Notes under the pieces: generated by a model
Told to the model about the DNA's origin: nothing
The model's input: only the letters and a program-made list of their open reading frames with translations
Database searches by the model: none
Position numbers and translations under genes: made by a program
Shown here: piece after piece, positions 44,106 through 51,823 of the stretch
How the letters are laid out: every line of letters starts with the position of its first letter
Position numbering within the stretch: the first letter of the stretch is position 1
Source of the DNA: Microbacterium sp. STN6
GTDB lineage: Bacteria; Actinomycetota; Actinomycetes; Actinomycetales; Microbacteriaceae
Assembly: GCF_026410545.1 (NCBI RefSeq)
Contig: NZ_JAPMIT010000003.1
Location: forward strand, 62,001-126,000
DNA length: 64,000 nucleotides
Direction: 5' to 3'

Positions 44106-47100
44106 ATGAGCATGAGCAGCGGTCGTTTCACCACGAGCAGGCGTTCCTTTCTCAAAGGGGCGGGCATCGCCGCCGCTGCAGGGGCATTGAGTCGCCCCAT
44201 GCGGGCCGCGGCAGCAGAAGCGCCGACGGCTGCGACATACCATCTCGAAAACGGCTTCATCCGCGTGGCGGGCGCATACGGCAAGCTCACCGAGTTCGGG
44301 TGCGACCCGAGCGGAGCCGGCCACTACGAGAAGACCTCGTTCAGTTCCGTGTTCCTCGGCAAGGCCGACTACTTCGACGCCGGATTCAACGACGGGGTCA
44401 CCTTCACCACGAAGGGGAGCACGCTCAGCCTGGCCGACATCCAGATGCCCTCGGCCGCCGATCTGACGCAGCCGCAACTCAACGCACCGATCCCGCTCAG
44501 CCCCGGCCACACTCTCGGCCAGGCGTTCACGGCGAGCGCATTTCGGTTCACGCGCGTCGGGGGACAGTTTCCGACCTGGAGCAGCTCAAGCGCATCCATG
44601 ACCCTGTCGCTGTATTCCGGGACCCCCGCCACCGGCCTCACCCTGGTCGGCAGCAGCGAGCTGAACCCTCTGAAGGACAACGGATGGGGATACGTCGACG
44701 TGCCTCCGCAGCCGGCCGGGGTGTACTACCTGGAGGCCTCCGACGCCGCCGGCACTCCGGGCTGGTGGGGGTACAGCGGCACCACGACCGTCGACGTCGG
44801 CGGCGCGTCATACGCCGATCGGCAGGCTCTCACGGGGCGAAGCATGACGATCGACGTGGCGGGATTCAACGTCGACGGCGTCGCCTCGTGGGATCTCACG
44901 CTCACGGGATCTCAGCTCGCCATGTCGTACGAGATGCACTGGCAGGGTGAGGCGCGCGCCGACTTCGGCATGTCGTTCAACACGTCGTGGGTCAAGGACG
45001 GGTATTCGATCGACTACGCGGACGGTGTGCTGTTCAGCCGCTTCGTCGGTGATGGCGGCGACTACATTCCGTCACAGCAGTTGAAGCGTCGCTCCTCGTG
45101 GACGAACACGGTCTCGGGGGCGAAGTGGGTTGCCGCGACAGGCACCGGCCCGTATGACCTTCGGATCACGGCGGCGCAGCCCATCCTCACCGGCGCCATG
45201 ACGAGCGACACGCTCGCGCTGACGCTGAACACGGGCGCCACCACCCCGGCACAGGTCGTCTCACGCTCGATCGCGATCGATATGCAGGCCCATTCCGATG
45301 CCCTGCCCGAGATCTTCCCGATCTTCACGGCGTCGGACCAGGTGCGGGCGACCCAGCTGTCGACGTTCTACTGGGAGCGAGCGCTGAGCTTCCGGTTCAG
45401 CGGGCACGCCGCGGACTGGGCCGACTGGAACGGCCGGATCCTCGACTGGACGGCCACGGAGGGCAGAGCGGCCCAGGCCGACAGCCTGCTCAGCACCAAG
45501 CAGGACGACGACGGCTACGTATGGTCGTGGCCGGACTCGCAGGGGTGGCCGTTCCCCGACCCGACGATCTACGACGCCAGGCACTTCACCTCGAACGCGA
45601 TGTACATACTCGGCGCCTGGCGCTACTTCTCGTGGACCGGGGACTCCGCGTTCCTCACCACGATGCTGCCTCGGCTCAGGAAGGCAATGGACTTCTATCT
45701 CGACACCCTTGGCGGCAGCAGCGGGATCGTCACCATCACCTCACCGGATCACAGCGGCCGCGACGGCGCGGTGAGCTCGAACTACTGGGACGTCACCTCG
45801 TTCGGCTACCGCGATGCCTATCTCAACGCCTACTTCTACGGCGCCCTCGACGCCATGGCACAACTCGAGAGACACGTGCACAACATGAAGCGGGCGAAGC
45901 AGCTTCAGGACCTGCGGCCGGCCGTGCAGAAGCGCTACAACGAGCTGTTCTGGAACGAGAGCGCCGGCCGATACGTGGAGTGCATCGACGCAGACGGCGT
46001 CGCCCACGATTACGGCTCGACCTACGTCAATCTCGAAGCCACGTCGTTCGGGTTACCCTCTGCGGCGCAGGCCGAGCGAATCTTCACCTGGCTCGACACG
46101 GGCAATACAGAACTGCAGAAGTCGGTCGTCCTCATCGAAGGCGGCGGGCTGGCGCCCATGATCAAGCCGGGCCACACCCTGGGAACGAGCTTCACCGCCA
46201 ACGCCGCGTTCACGAGCGTGGCCGCACGGTTCCCCACGTACGGCGTGCGCGGCGCCGCGTTCACGATGGCCCTCTATCAGGGCGTGCCCGGCGACACGAC
46301 ACCGGTCAAAGTGGCCGAGAAGCAGTTCAGCGACTGGGGCGACGGCAGCGTCGCGCACATCGACGTGCCGAAGCAGGCGCCGGGCGTGTACTACCTGGAG
46401 GTCTCGAACGTCACCGGCACGCTCGCGTGGTGGTCGTCGATGACCGTCGCACCAGGCGCGCTCGCGTACGCCGACGGCGTTGCCGACCCCAGTGCCCGCT
46501 CGCGATTCGTCGTCGCGATCGGCGAATACTTCGACGGCCCGGCCGATATCTACTCGAAGTGGATCTACGCGCCACGCGCGACGACCCGGCGTAACAACTA
46601 CTGGTTCTTCCTCGAGGAGCTCACGACGCCCTGGGGAAACCAGGTGCAGGACGGCGGCGCGATCCTCTACACCTCAGGGTTCGATGTCATGGCCCGCGCC
46701 CGGTACCGGGGCGGCGACGACGCATGGCAGCGCATGACGACGATCCTCGACCGCTGGAAGGAACCGGACCATCTGTGCGGCGGCACCCCGCTTTTCCGCG
46801 GCGAGAGCACCGTCGACAGCGGAACGGCGAGCACGTCGGTCGGAACAGACATCCCCTTCCCCGAGAGCGGGTTGGCGCCGGCAAGCTTCCTCTACGCGTT
46901 CGTCGGGGTCGAGGCCGAGCCGGACGCGCTGGTGTTCACGCCCGCGCTGCCGTCGACGCTGAGTGAGGCGGGCGTGCGCAATCTCTCCTGGCACGGCAAG
47001 AAGTTCGAGATCGTCGTGACGCGCAACCGCATCAACGTCAGCGGCAGCGGAGTCTCGATCTCGCGACCGTACAAGCCGGGCAAGCCGGTTCGCCTGAACT

Positions 47101-47120
47101 CGCACCAGCTCTCGCACTGA
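44106..47120 (+). CDS. Tat-exported six-hairpin glycosidase-like protein with duplicated beta-domain
   Basis: A 1004-residue secreted protein. The N-terminus is a twin-arginine signal (TSRRSFLKGA, then an Ala-rich stretch). A barrel of GH78/GH65-like type follows from about residue 415 (STFYWERALSFRF, GYVWSWPDSQGW, SSNYWDVTSFGYRDAYLNAY, WFFLEEL), with a C-terminal beta-sheet. A ~105-residue module beginning PGHTLG and ending with VYYLE and WW occurs twice, at about 132-236 and 687-790; the second copy interrupts the barrel. It has no assigned family that I recognise. Probably an extracellular glycan-active enzyme feeding the importers. GGAGG supports the start. Confidence 0.72.
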   Translation: MSMSSGRFTTSRRSFLKGAGIAAAAGALSRPMRAAAAEAPTAATYHLENGFIRVAGAYGKLTEFGCDPSGAGHYEKTSFSSVFLGKADYFDAGFNDGVTFTTKGSTLSLADIQMPSAADLTQPQLNAPIPLSPGHTLGQAFTASAFRFTRVGGQFPTWSSSSASMTLSLYSGTPATGLTLVGSSELNPLKDNGWGYVDVPPQPAGVYYLEASDAAGTPGWWGYSGTTTVDVGGASYADRQALTGRSMTIDVAGFNVDGVASWDLTLTGSQLAMSYEMHWQGEARADFGMSFNTSWVKDGYSIDYADGVLFSRFVGDGGDYIPSQQLKRRSSWTNTVSGAKWVAATGTGPYDLRITAAQPILTGAMTSDTLALTLNTGATTPAQVVSRSIAIDMQAHSDALPEIFPIFTASDQVRATQLSTFYWERALSFRFSGHAADWADWNGRILDWTATEGRAAQADSLLSTKQDDDGYVWSWPDSQGWPFPDPTIYDARHFTSNAMYILGAWRYFSWTGDSAFLTTMLPRLRKAMDFYLDTLGGSSGIVTITSPDHSGRDGAVSSNYWDVTSFGYRDAYLNAYFYGALDAMAQLERHVHNMKRAKQLQDLRPAVQKRYNELFWNESAGRYVECIDADGVAHDYGSTYVNLEATSFGLPSAAQAERIFTWLDTGNTELQKSVVLIEGGGLAPMIKPGHTLGTSFTANAAFTSVAARFPTYGVRGAAFTMALYQGVPGDTTPVKVAEKQFSDWGDGSVAHIDVPKQAPGVYYLEVSNVTGTLAWWSSMTVAPGALAYADGVADPSARSRFVVAIGEYFDGPADIYSKWIYAPRATTRRNNYWFFLEELTTPWGNQVQDGGAILYTSGFDVMARARYRGGDDAWQRMTTILDRWKEPDHLCGGTPLFRGESTVDSGTASTSVGTDIPFPESGLAPASFLYAFVGVEAEPDALVFTPALPSTLSEAGVRNLSWHGKKFEIVVTRNRINVSGSGVSISRPYKPGKPVRLNSHQLSH

Positions 47121-47140
47121 GATCAGCGCCGCCTGGCGGA

Positions 47141-47169
47141 TTGACCGGCGCCGCGTTACGTCATAGTCT
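47141..47169 (+). promoter_or_regulatory. Promoter of the rhamnose isomerase operon
   Basis: TTGACC (47141-47146), a 17-base spacer and TAGTCT (47164-47169). The operator begins 15 bases downstream, so a repressor there would block early elongation or initiation. Confidence 0.55.
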
Positions 47170-47183
47170 TATCACGACGGTGT

Positions 47184-47195
47184 TGAAACGATTCA
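47184..47195. promoter_or_regulatory. LacI-type operator TGAAACGATTCA
   Basis: Identical to the site at 44073. It precedes the operon rhaI, esterase, aldolase/dehydrogenase, kinase and GH78, in which no other operator is visible. Confidence 0.8.
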
Positions 47196-47273
47196 CGATT
47201 GCACGATCGCAGCCGTGGCTTCCGCTTCGCATCGCCATGACATCGCCGACTCATCAAGAGAAGTGACAGACCA

Positions 47274-48440
47274 ATGACGACCTTCGCCTCCATCGCTCCC
47301 CTGCTCGCCCAGCAGGCCATCGAGCTCCCCTCGTGGGCCTTCGGCAACTCGGGCACCCGGTTCAAGGTCTTCGGCCAGGCGGGCGTGCCCCGCGACCCAT
47401 ACGAGAAGATCGCGGATGCGGCCACGGTCAACGAGGTGACCGGGCTGGCGCCATCCGTTGCCCTTCATATTCCGTGGGACACCGTTGACGACTACGCCGC
47501 CCTTGGCCGATTCGCCGAAGACCACGGTGTGGCGCTCGGCACCATCAACTCGAACACGTTCCAGGACGACGCGTACAAGCTGGGCTCGGTGACGCACAGC
47601 GATCCGAAGATCCGCCAGAAGGCCATCGACCACCACCTGGCCTGCATCGACGTCATGAACGCCACCGGCTCACGTGACCTGAAGATCTGGCTGGCCGACG
47701 GCACCAACTACCCGGGGCAGGACGACATTCGCGCCAGGCAGGACCGCCTGGCCGACTCGCTCGCGACGATCTATGAGCACATCGGAGAGAACCAGCGCCT
47801 CGTGCTCGAGTACAAGTTCTTCGAGCCGGCGTTCTACCACACCGACGTTCCCGACTGGGGTACCAGCTACGCCCAGGTCGCCGCCCTCGGCGAGCGCGCC
47901 ATGGTCTGCCTCGACACGGGGCACCACGCGCCGGGCACCAATATCGAGTTCATCGTCGCCCAGCTGCTGCGCCTCGGCAAGCTCGGCTCGTTCGACTTCA
48001 ACAGCCGCTTCTACGCCGACGACGACCTCATCGTGGGTGCGGCGGACCCGTTCCAGCTGTTCCGCATTCTCTACGAGGTGATCCGCGGTGGCGGCTACGG
48101 CGCCGATTCTTCCGTGGCGTTCATGCTCGACCAGTGCCACAACATCGAGAAGAAGATCCCGGGCCAGATCCGCAGCGTGCTGAACGTGCAGGAGATGACC
48201 GCACGGGCGCTGCTCGTCGACACCGAGGCGCTGACGGCCGCGCAGAACGCCGGCGACGTGCTCGGCGCCAACGGAATTCTCATGGACGCCTTTTATACGG
48301 ATGTGCGCCCCGCCCTCGCCCAGTGGCGCGAATCGCGCGGGCTGCCTGCCGATCCCATGGCGGCCTACGCAGAAAGCGGCTACCAGGAGAAGATCGAGGC
48401 GGAGCGCGTGGGAGGCACGCAGGCGGGGTGGGGAGCGTGA
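47274..48440 (+). CDS. rhaI: L-rhamnose isomerase
   Basis: A 388-residue xylose-isomerase-like TIM-barrel enzyme of the RhaI type found in Gram-positives and Pseudomonas, converting L-rhamnose to L-rhamnulose. Metal-ligand and active-site segments are KIWLADGTNYPGQDD, VLEYKFFEPAFYHTD (Glu), CLDTGHHAPGTNIEF (Asp, His), FDFNSRFYADDDL (Asp) and AFMLDQCHN. The start is ATG with weak upstream purines (AGAGAAGTGA). Its stop overlaps the GTG start of the esterase. First gene of the phosphorylative rhamnose operon. Confidence 0.94.
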   Translation: MTTFASIAPLLAQQAIELPSWAFGNSGTRFKVFGQAGVPRDPYEKIADAATVNEVTGLAPSVALHIPWDTVDDYAALGRFAEDHGVALGTINSNTFQDDAYKLGSVTHSDPKIRQKAIDHHLACIDVMNATGSRDLKIWLADGTNYPGQDDIRARQDRLADSLATIYEHIGENQRLVLEYKFFEPAFYHTDVPDWGTSYAQVAALGERAMVCLDTGHHAPGTNIEFIVAQLLRLGKLGSFDFNSRFYADDDLIVGAADPFQLFRILYEVIRGGGYGADSSVAFMLDQCHNIEKKIPGQIRSVLNVQEMTARALLVDTEALTAAQNAGDVLGANGILMDAFYTDVRPALAQWRESRGLPADPMAAYAESGYQEKIEAERVGGTQAGWGA

Positions 48441-49447
48441 GCCCGATGGCGGGCACGGCCGACGTGACCGTCGCCGACCGCGCGCTCGACGGCCCCCACG
48501 GCCGGCTGCCCGTGCGCATCTACACGCCCGTCGACGCGCCCGGCGACGCGCCAGCCGTCACGCCCGGCGGCACGCAGGCCGACGCGCAGGGAAGCAGAGC
48601 GGATGCCGCACCCGCACCCGCGCGGTCGGGGGCTCCCGGCCTCGTCTGGGCCCACGGCGGCGCGTTCTTCGCGGGCGATCTCGACATGCCGGAGGCCGAC
48701 TGGGTCGGCAGGCAGCTCGCGGCGCGCGGCATCCCGGTGGTCTCGCTCGACTACCGGCTCGCCCCACTGCCCGATCTCGCGGCGATCGGCGGCGAGCCCC
48801 CTGCGGACGCCCCGCCGCTGCGCGATGTCGAGCGCTCGCCGTTCCCGGTGGCGAGCGAGGAGATCGCGTGGGCGTTCGGTTGGGTGCATGAGCACGCGGC
48901 CGAGTTCGGCATCGATCCCGAGCGCCTCTCGCTGGGCGGCGCGAGCGCGGGCGGTAAACTCACCGCCGGCGCGTCGCTGCGGCTGCGCGACGCGGGCGCG
49001 GTGCAGCCGCGCTCGATGATGCTTGCGTACCCGCTGCTGCACAGCGACATGCCCGAGCCTTCGGCGGAGCTCGCGGCGAAGATCACCGCGCTGCCGCCCG
49101 AGCTGGCCTTCCCGCGCGAGGTCACCGACATGTTCAACATCAACTACGTCGGCGACGCGTCGCTGCTCGCGAATCCCTATGCCTTCCCCGGCACTGCCGA
49201 CCTGCGCGGCTTGCCGCCCGCCTTCATCCTCAACTCGGACGCCGACACCCTGCGCGCCTCGGGCGAGGCATACGGCGCCGCTCTCGTGGCGGCCGGCGTC
49301 GACACGCTCGTCATCCGCGAGGAGGGCACCCGCCACGGCCACCTGAACGAGCCGCAGAATCCCGGCGCGCACCGAAGCATCGAGCGGATGGCCGCCTGGC
49401 TCTCCACCGGCCCCCTGACGGGCTCCCCCCACCCCGACGCGGGTTGA
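48437..49447 (+). CDS. Alpha/beta-hydrolase esterase in rhamnose operon
   Basis: A 336-residue esterase paralogous to the one at 10622, with WAHGGAFFAGDLDMPEADWV, GGASAGGKL (nucleophile Ser), LNSDADTL (Asp) and TRHGHLN (His). GTG at 48437 overlaps the isomerase stop; ATG at 48446 is an alternative with better ribosome-site spacing. A Pro/Ala/Gly-rich segment (about residues 30-60) precedes the catalytic domain. The stop codon lies inside the first copy of the interspersed repeat that fills the following gap. It probably deacylates rhamnose or rhamnosides. Confidence 0.87.
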   Translation: MSPMAGTADVTVADRALDGPHGRLPVRIYTPVDAPGDAPAVTPGGTQADAQGSRADAAPAPARSGAPGLVWAHGGAFFAGDLDMPEADWVGRQLAARGIPVVSLDYRLAPLPDLAAIGGEPPADAPPLRDVERSPFPVASEEIAWAFGWVHEHAAEFGIDPERLSLGGASAGGKLTAGASLRLRDAGAVQPRSMMLAYPLLHSDMPEPSAELAAKITALPPELAFPREVTDMFNINYVGDASLLANPYAFPGTADLRGLPPAFILNSDADTLRASGEAYGAALVAAGVDTLVIREEGTRHGHLNEPQNPGAHRSIERMAAWLSTGPLTGSPHPDAG

Positions 49448-49542
49448 GGAGCGCAACCCACCAGCGGGTTGAGGAGCGCGAAGCGCGTCTCGAAACCGCG
49501 CAAGCGGGTTGAGGAGCGCGAAGCGCGTCTCGAAACCCACCA
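49439..49542. repeat. Interspersed repeat array, three copies
   Basis: One partial unit (CGGGTTGAGGAGCGC) and two full units at 49463-49502 and 49503-49542 with a 40-base period. The units contain imperfect dyad symmetry (GCGCGAAGCGCG) and end in TCTCGAAACC. The same unit occurs in both orientations inside the rhamnulokinase gene (52445-52631). It looks like a family of short intergenic palindromic repeats. Confidence 0.85.
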
Positions 49543-49575
49543 CCCCCCAACCCAGACGACCCAAGGACCCACCCC

Positions 49576-51615
49576 ATGCCGATCAACCCCACCGTCGCGG
49601 AGCTCATCGCCCGCTCCAACCGGCTCGGCGCCGACCCGCGCAACACCAACTACGCCGGCGGCAACACGAGCGCCAAGGGCACCGAGACCGACCCCGTCAC
49701 GGGCGAGCCCGTTGAGTTGCTCTGGGTCAAGGGATCGGGCGGCGACCTCGGCACGCTCAGCGAGAGCGGCCTCGCCGTGCTGCGCCTCGACCGTCTGCGC
49801 GCCCTCACGAACGTCTACCAGGGCGTCGAGCACGAAGACGAGATGGTCGCGGCCTTCGACTACACCCTGCACGGCAAGGGCGGCGCGGCCCCCTCGATCG
49901 ACACCGCTATGCACGGCCTCGTCGACGCCGCGCACGTCGACCACCTGCACCCCGATTCCGGCATCGCGTTCGCGACGGCGGCCGACGGCGAGCGCCTGAC
50001 GCGCGAGGCGTTCGGCGGGCGCGTCGTGTGGGTGCCCTGGCGCCGCCCCGGCTTCCAGCTCGGCCTCGACATCGCCCGCATCAAGCAGGAGAACCCCGAA
50101 GCCATCGGCTGCATCCTCGGCGGTCACGGCATCACCGCGTGGGGCGACACGAGCGAGGCCGCCGAGGCGAACTCGCGGTGGATCATCGAGACCGCTGCCG
50201 ACTACATCGCCGAGCATGGCCGGTCTGCCCCGTTCGGCGCCGCCCTCGACGGGTACGCCCCGCTCGCGGAAGCTGAGCGCCGCGCGAAGGCGGCGGCGCT
50301 GGCGCCCGCCATCCGCTCGATGGTTTCGACAGACAAGCCTCAGGTCGGGCACTTCACGGACGCGGATGTCGTGCTCGAGTTCCTCGAGCACTCTGAGCAC
50401 CCACGCCTCGCGGCGCTGGGCACGAGCTGCCCCGATCACTTTCTGCGCACCAAGGTGAAGCCGCTCGTGCTGGATTTGCCTGCCGATGCGTCGGTGGAGG
50501 AGTCGGTGACGCGGCTGCGGGAGCTGCATGAGGCGTATCGGGCCGACTATGAGGCGTACTACGAGCGCAACGCCGATTCCGACTCGCCGGAAATGCGGGG
50601 GGCTGACCCTGCCATCGTGCTCGTTCCCGGGGTTGGCATGTTCAGCTACGGCAAGGATGCGCAGACCGCGCGCGTCGCCGGCGAGTTCTACATCAACGCC
50701 ATCAACGTGATGCGCGGCGCCGAGGCCATCTCGACGTATGCGCCGATCGACGAGCGGGAGAAGTTCCGCATCGAGTACTGGGCGCTCGAGGAGGCGAAGC
50801 TGCAGCGCGCACCCAAGCCGAAACCGCTCGCCACGCGCATTGCGCTGGTGACGGGTGCGGCATCCGGCATCGGCAAGGCCATCGCCACCCGTCTCGCCGC
50901 CGAGGGCGCGTGCGTCGTGATCGCCGACCTCGACCTGGCGAAGGCGCAGGCCGCGGCGGCCGAGATCGGGGGCAGCGACGTGGCGGTCGGCGTTCAGGCG
51001 GACGTGACGGATGCCGCGCAGGTGCAGCGCGCCGTGGACGATGCGCTTCTCGCGTTCGGCGGCCTCGACCTCGTGGTGAACAATGCCGGGCTCTCGATTT
51101 CGAAGCCGCTGCTGGAGACGACCGAGAAGGATTGGGACCTGCAGCACGACGTGATGGCGAAGGGGTCGTTCCTCGTCTCGAAGGCGGCGGCAAAGGTGCT
51201 GATCGAGCAGGGGCTCGGCGGCGACATCATCTACATCTCGTCGAAGAACAGCGTGTTCGCGGGGCCGAACAACATTGCGTACTCGGCGACCAAGGCCGAC
51301 CAGGCGCATCAGGTGCGGCTGCTCGCGGCCGAGCTCGGCGAGTACGGCGTGAAGGTGAACGGCATCAACCCGGATGGCGTCGTGCGCGGTTCGGGCATCT
51401 TCGCCGGCGGTTGGGGCGCCAAGCGCGCCGCGGTCTACGGGGTGCCCGAGGAGAAGCTCGGCGAGTACTACGCCCAGCGCACGCTGCTGAAGCGCGAGGT
51501 GCTGCCCGAGAACGTGGCCAACGCCGTGTTCGTGCTGTGCACGAGCGACCTCGACCACACGACCGGCCTGCACATCCCCGTCGACGCGGGCGTCGCCGCC
51601 GCGTTCCTGCGCTGA
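49576..51615 (+). CDS. rhaD: Bifunctional rhamnulose-1-phosphate aldolase / lactaldehyde dehydrogenase
   Basis: A 679-residue fusion. Residues 1 to about 410 are a class II aldolase domain (NTNYAGGNTSAKG, zinc-binding His residues in HVDHLHPDSGIAF and GCILGGHGITAWGDT), which splits rhamnulose 1-phosphate into dihydroxyacetone phosphate and L-lactaldehyde. Residues from about 417 are an SDR domain (LVTGAASGIGKAIA, NNAGLS, YSATK) that acts on lactaldehyde. Length matches the known RhaD-ADH fusion family. AAGGA lies eight bases before the ATG. Placed between esterase and kinase. Confidence 0.94.
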   Translation: MPINPTVAELIARSNRLGADPRNTNYAGGNTSAKGTETDPVTGEPVELLWVKGSGGDLGTLSESGLAVLRLDRLRALTNVYQGVEHEDEMVAAFDYTLHGKGGAAPSIDTAMHGLVDAAHVDHLHPDSGIAFATAADGERLTREAFGGRVVWVPWRRPGFQLGLDIARIKQENPEAIGCILGGHGITAWGDTSEAAEANSRWIIETAADYIAEHGRSAPFGAALDGYAPLAEAERRAKAAALAPAIRSMVSTDKPQVGHFTDADVVLEFLEHSEHPRLAALGTSCPDHFLRTKVKPLVLDLPADASVEESVTRLRELHEAYRADYEAYYERNADSDSPEMRGADPAIVLVPGVGMFSYGKDAQTARVAGEFYINAINVMRGAEAISTYAPIDEREKFRIEYWALEEAKLQRAPKPKPLATRIALVTGAASGIGKAIATRLAAEGACVVIADLDLAKAQAAAAEIGGSDVAVGVQADVTDAAQVQRAVDDALLAFGGLDLVVNNAGLSISKPLLETTEKDWDLQHDVMAKGSFLVSKAAAKVLIEQGLGGDIIYISSKNSVFAGPNNIAYSATKADQAHQVRLLAAELGEYGVKVNGINPDGVVRGSGIFAGGWGAKRAAVYGVPEEKLGEYYAQRTLLKREVLPENVANAVFVLCTSDLDHTTGLHIPVDAGVAAAFLR

Positions 51616-51654
51616 GTGTGTGTCGCGTGTTCTGCAGCCTGCAGCGTTCGTCTT

Positions 51655-51705
51655 CGCTTGCGCCCTCGCCCCCGACCTCGCCCTCGCCCTCGCCCTCGCT
51701 TCCAC
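51655..51705 (+). repeat. CCCTCG hexamer-like tract ahead of rhamnulokinase
   Basis: A pyrimidine-rich run of CCTCGC/CCCTCG units directly before the nested inverted repeat. The 56480-56612 region ahead of the GntR gene has the same arrangement of a C-rich tract next to a palindrome. Confidence 0.7.
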
Positions 51706-51709
51706 TTTT

Positions 51710-51781
51710 GCCGAGAGTGGGTATTCGCGACGAGAACGCCTGTTGCTCCACCCACTCTCGTCGCGAACTCACACTCTCGGC
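51710..51781 (+). promoter_or_regulatory. Nested inverted repeat, possible leader switch
   Basis: Outer arms GCCGAGAGTG (51710-51719) and CACTCTCGGC (51772-51781), inner arms CGCGACGAGA (51726-51735) and TCTCGTCGCG (51756-51765), with six-base spacers on both sides. An alternative 10-bp stem pairs GAGAGTGGGT (51713-51722) with ACCCACTCTC (51750-51759) and excludes the outer stem. It sits 40 bp before the kinase start and may be an RNA or DNA control element, or simply a repeat family member. Confidence 0.6.
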
Positions 51782-51823
51782 GACGTATGCGCGCCGAAGT
51801 GTGGCTCGCAGGGAGACGAACTG

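Noticed and set aside
49177-51705. 842-codon minus-strand open frame opposite the aldolase/dehydrogenase gene
   Set aside because: Arg/His/Glu-rich composition without motifs; the plus strand carries a clear RhaD fusion with all active-site residues.
51620-51823. N-terminal extension of rhamnulokinase
   Set aside because: The open frame continues upstream through a C-rich tract and a palindrome, but the conserved kinase start follows ATG 51824, which has a good ribosome site.
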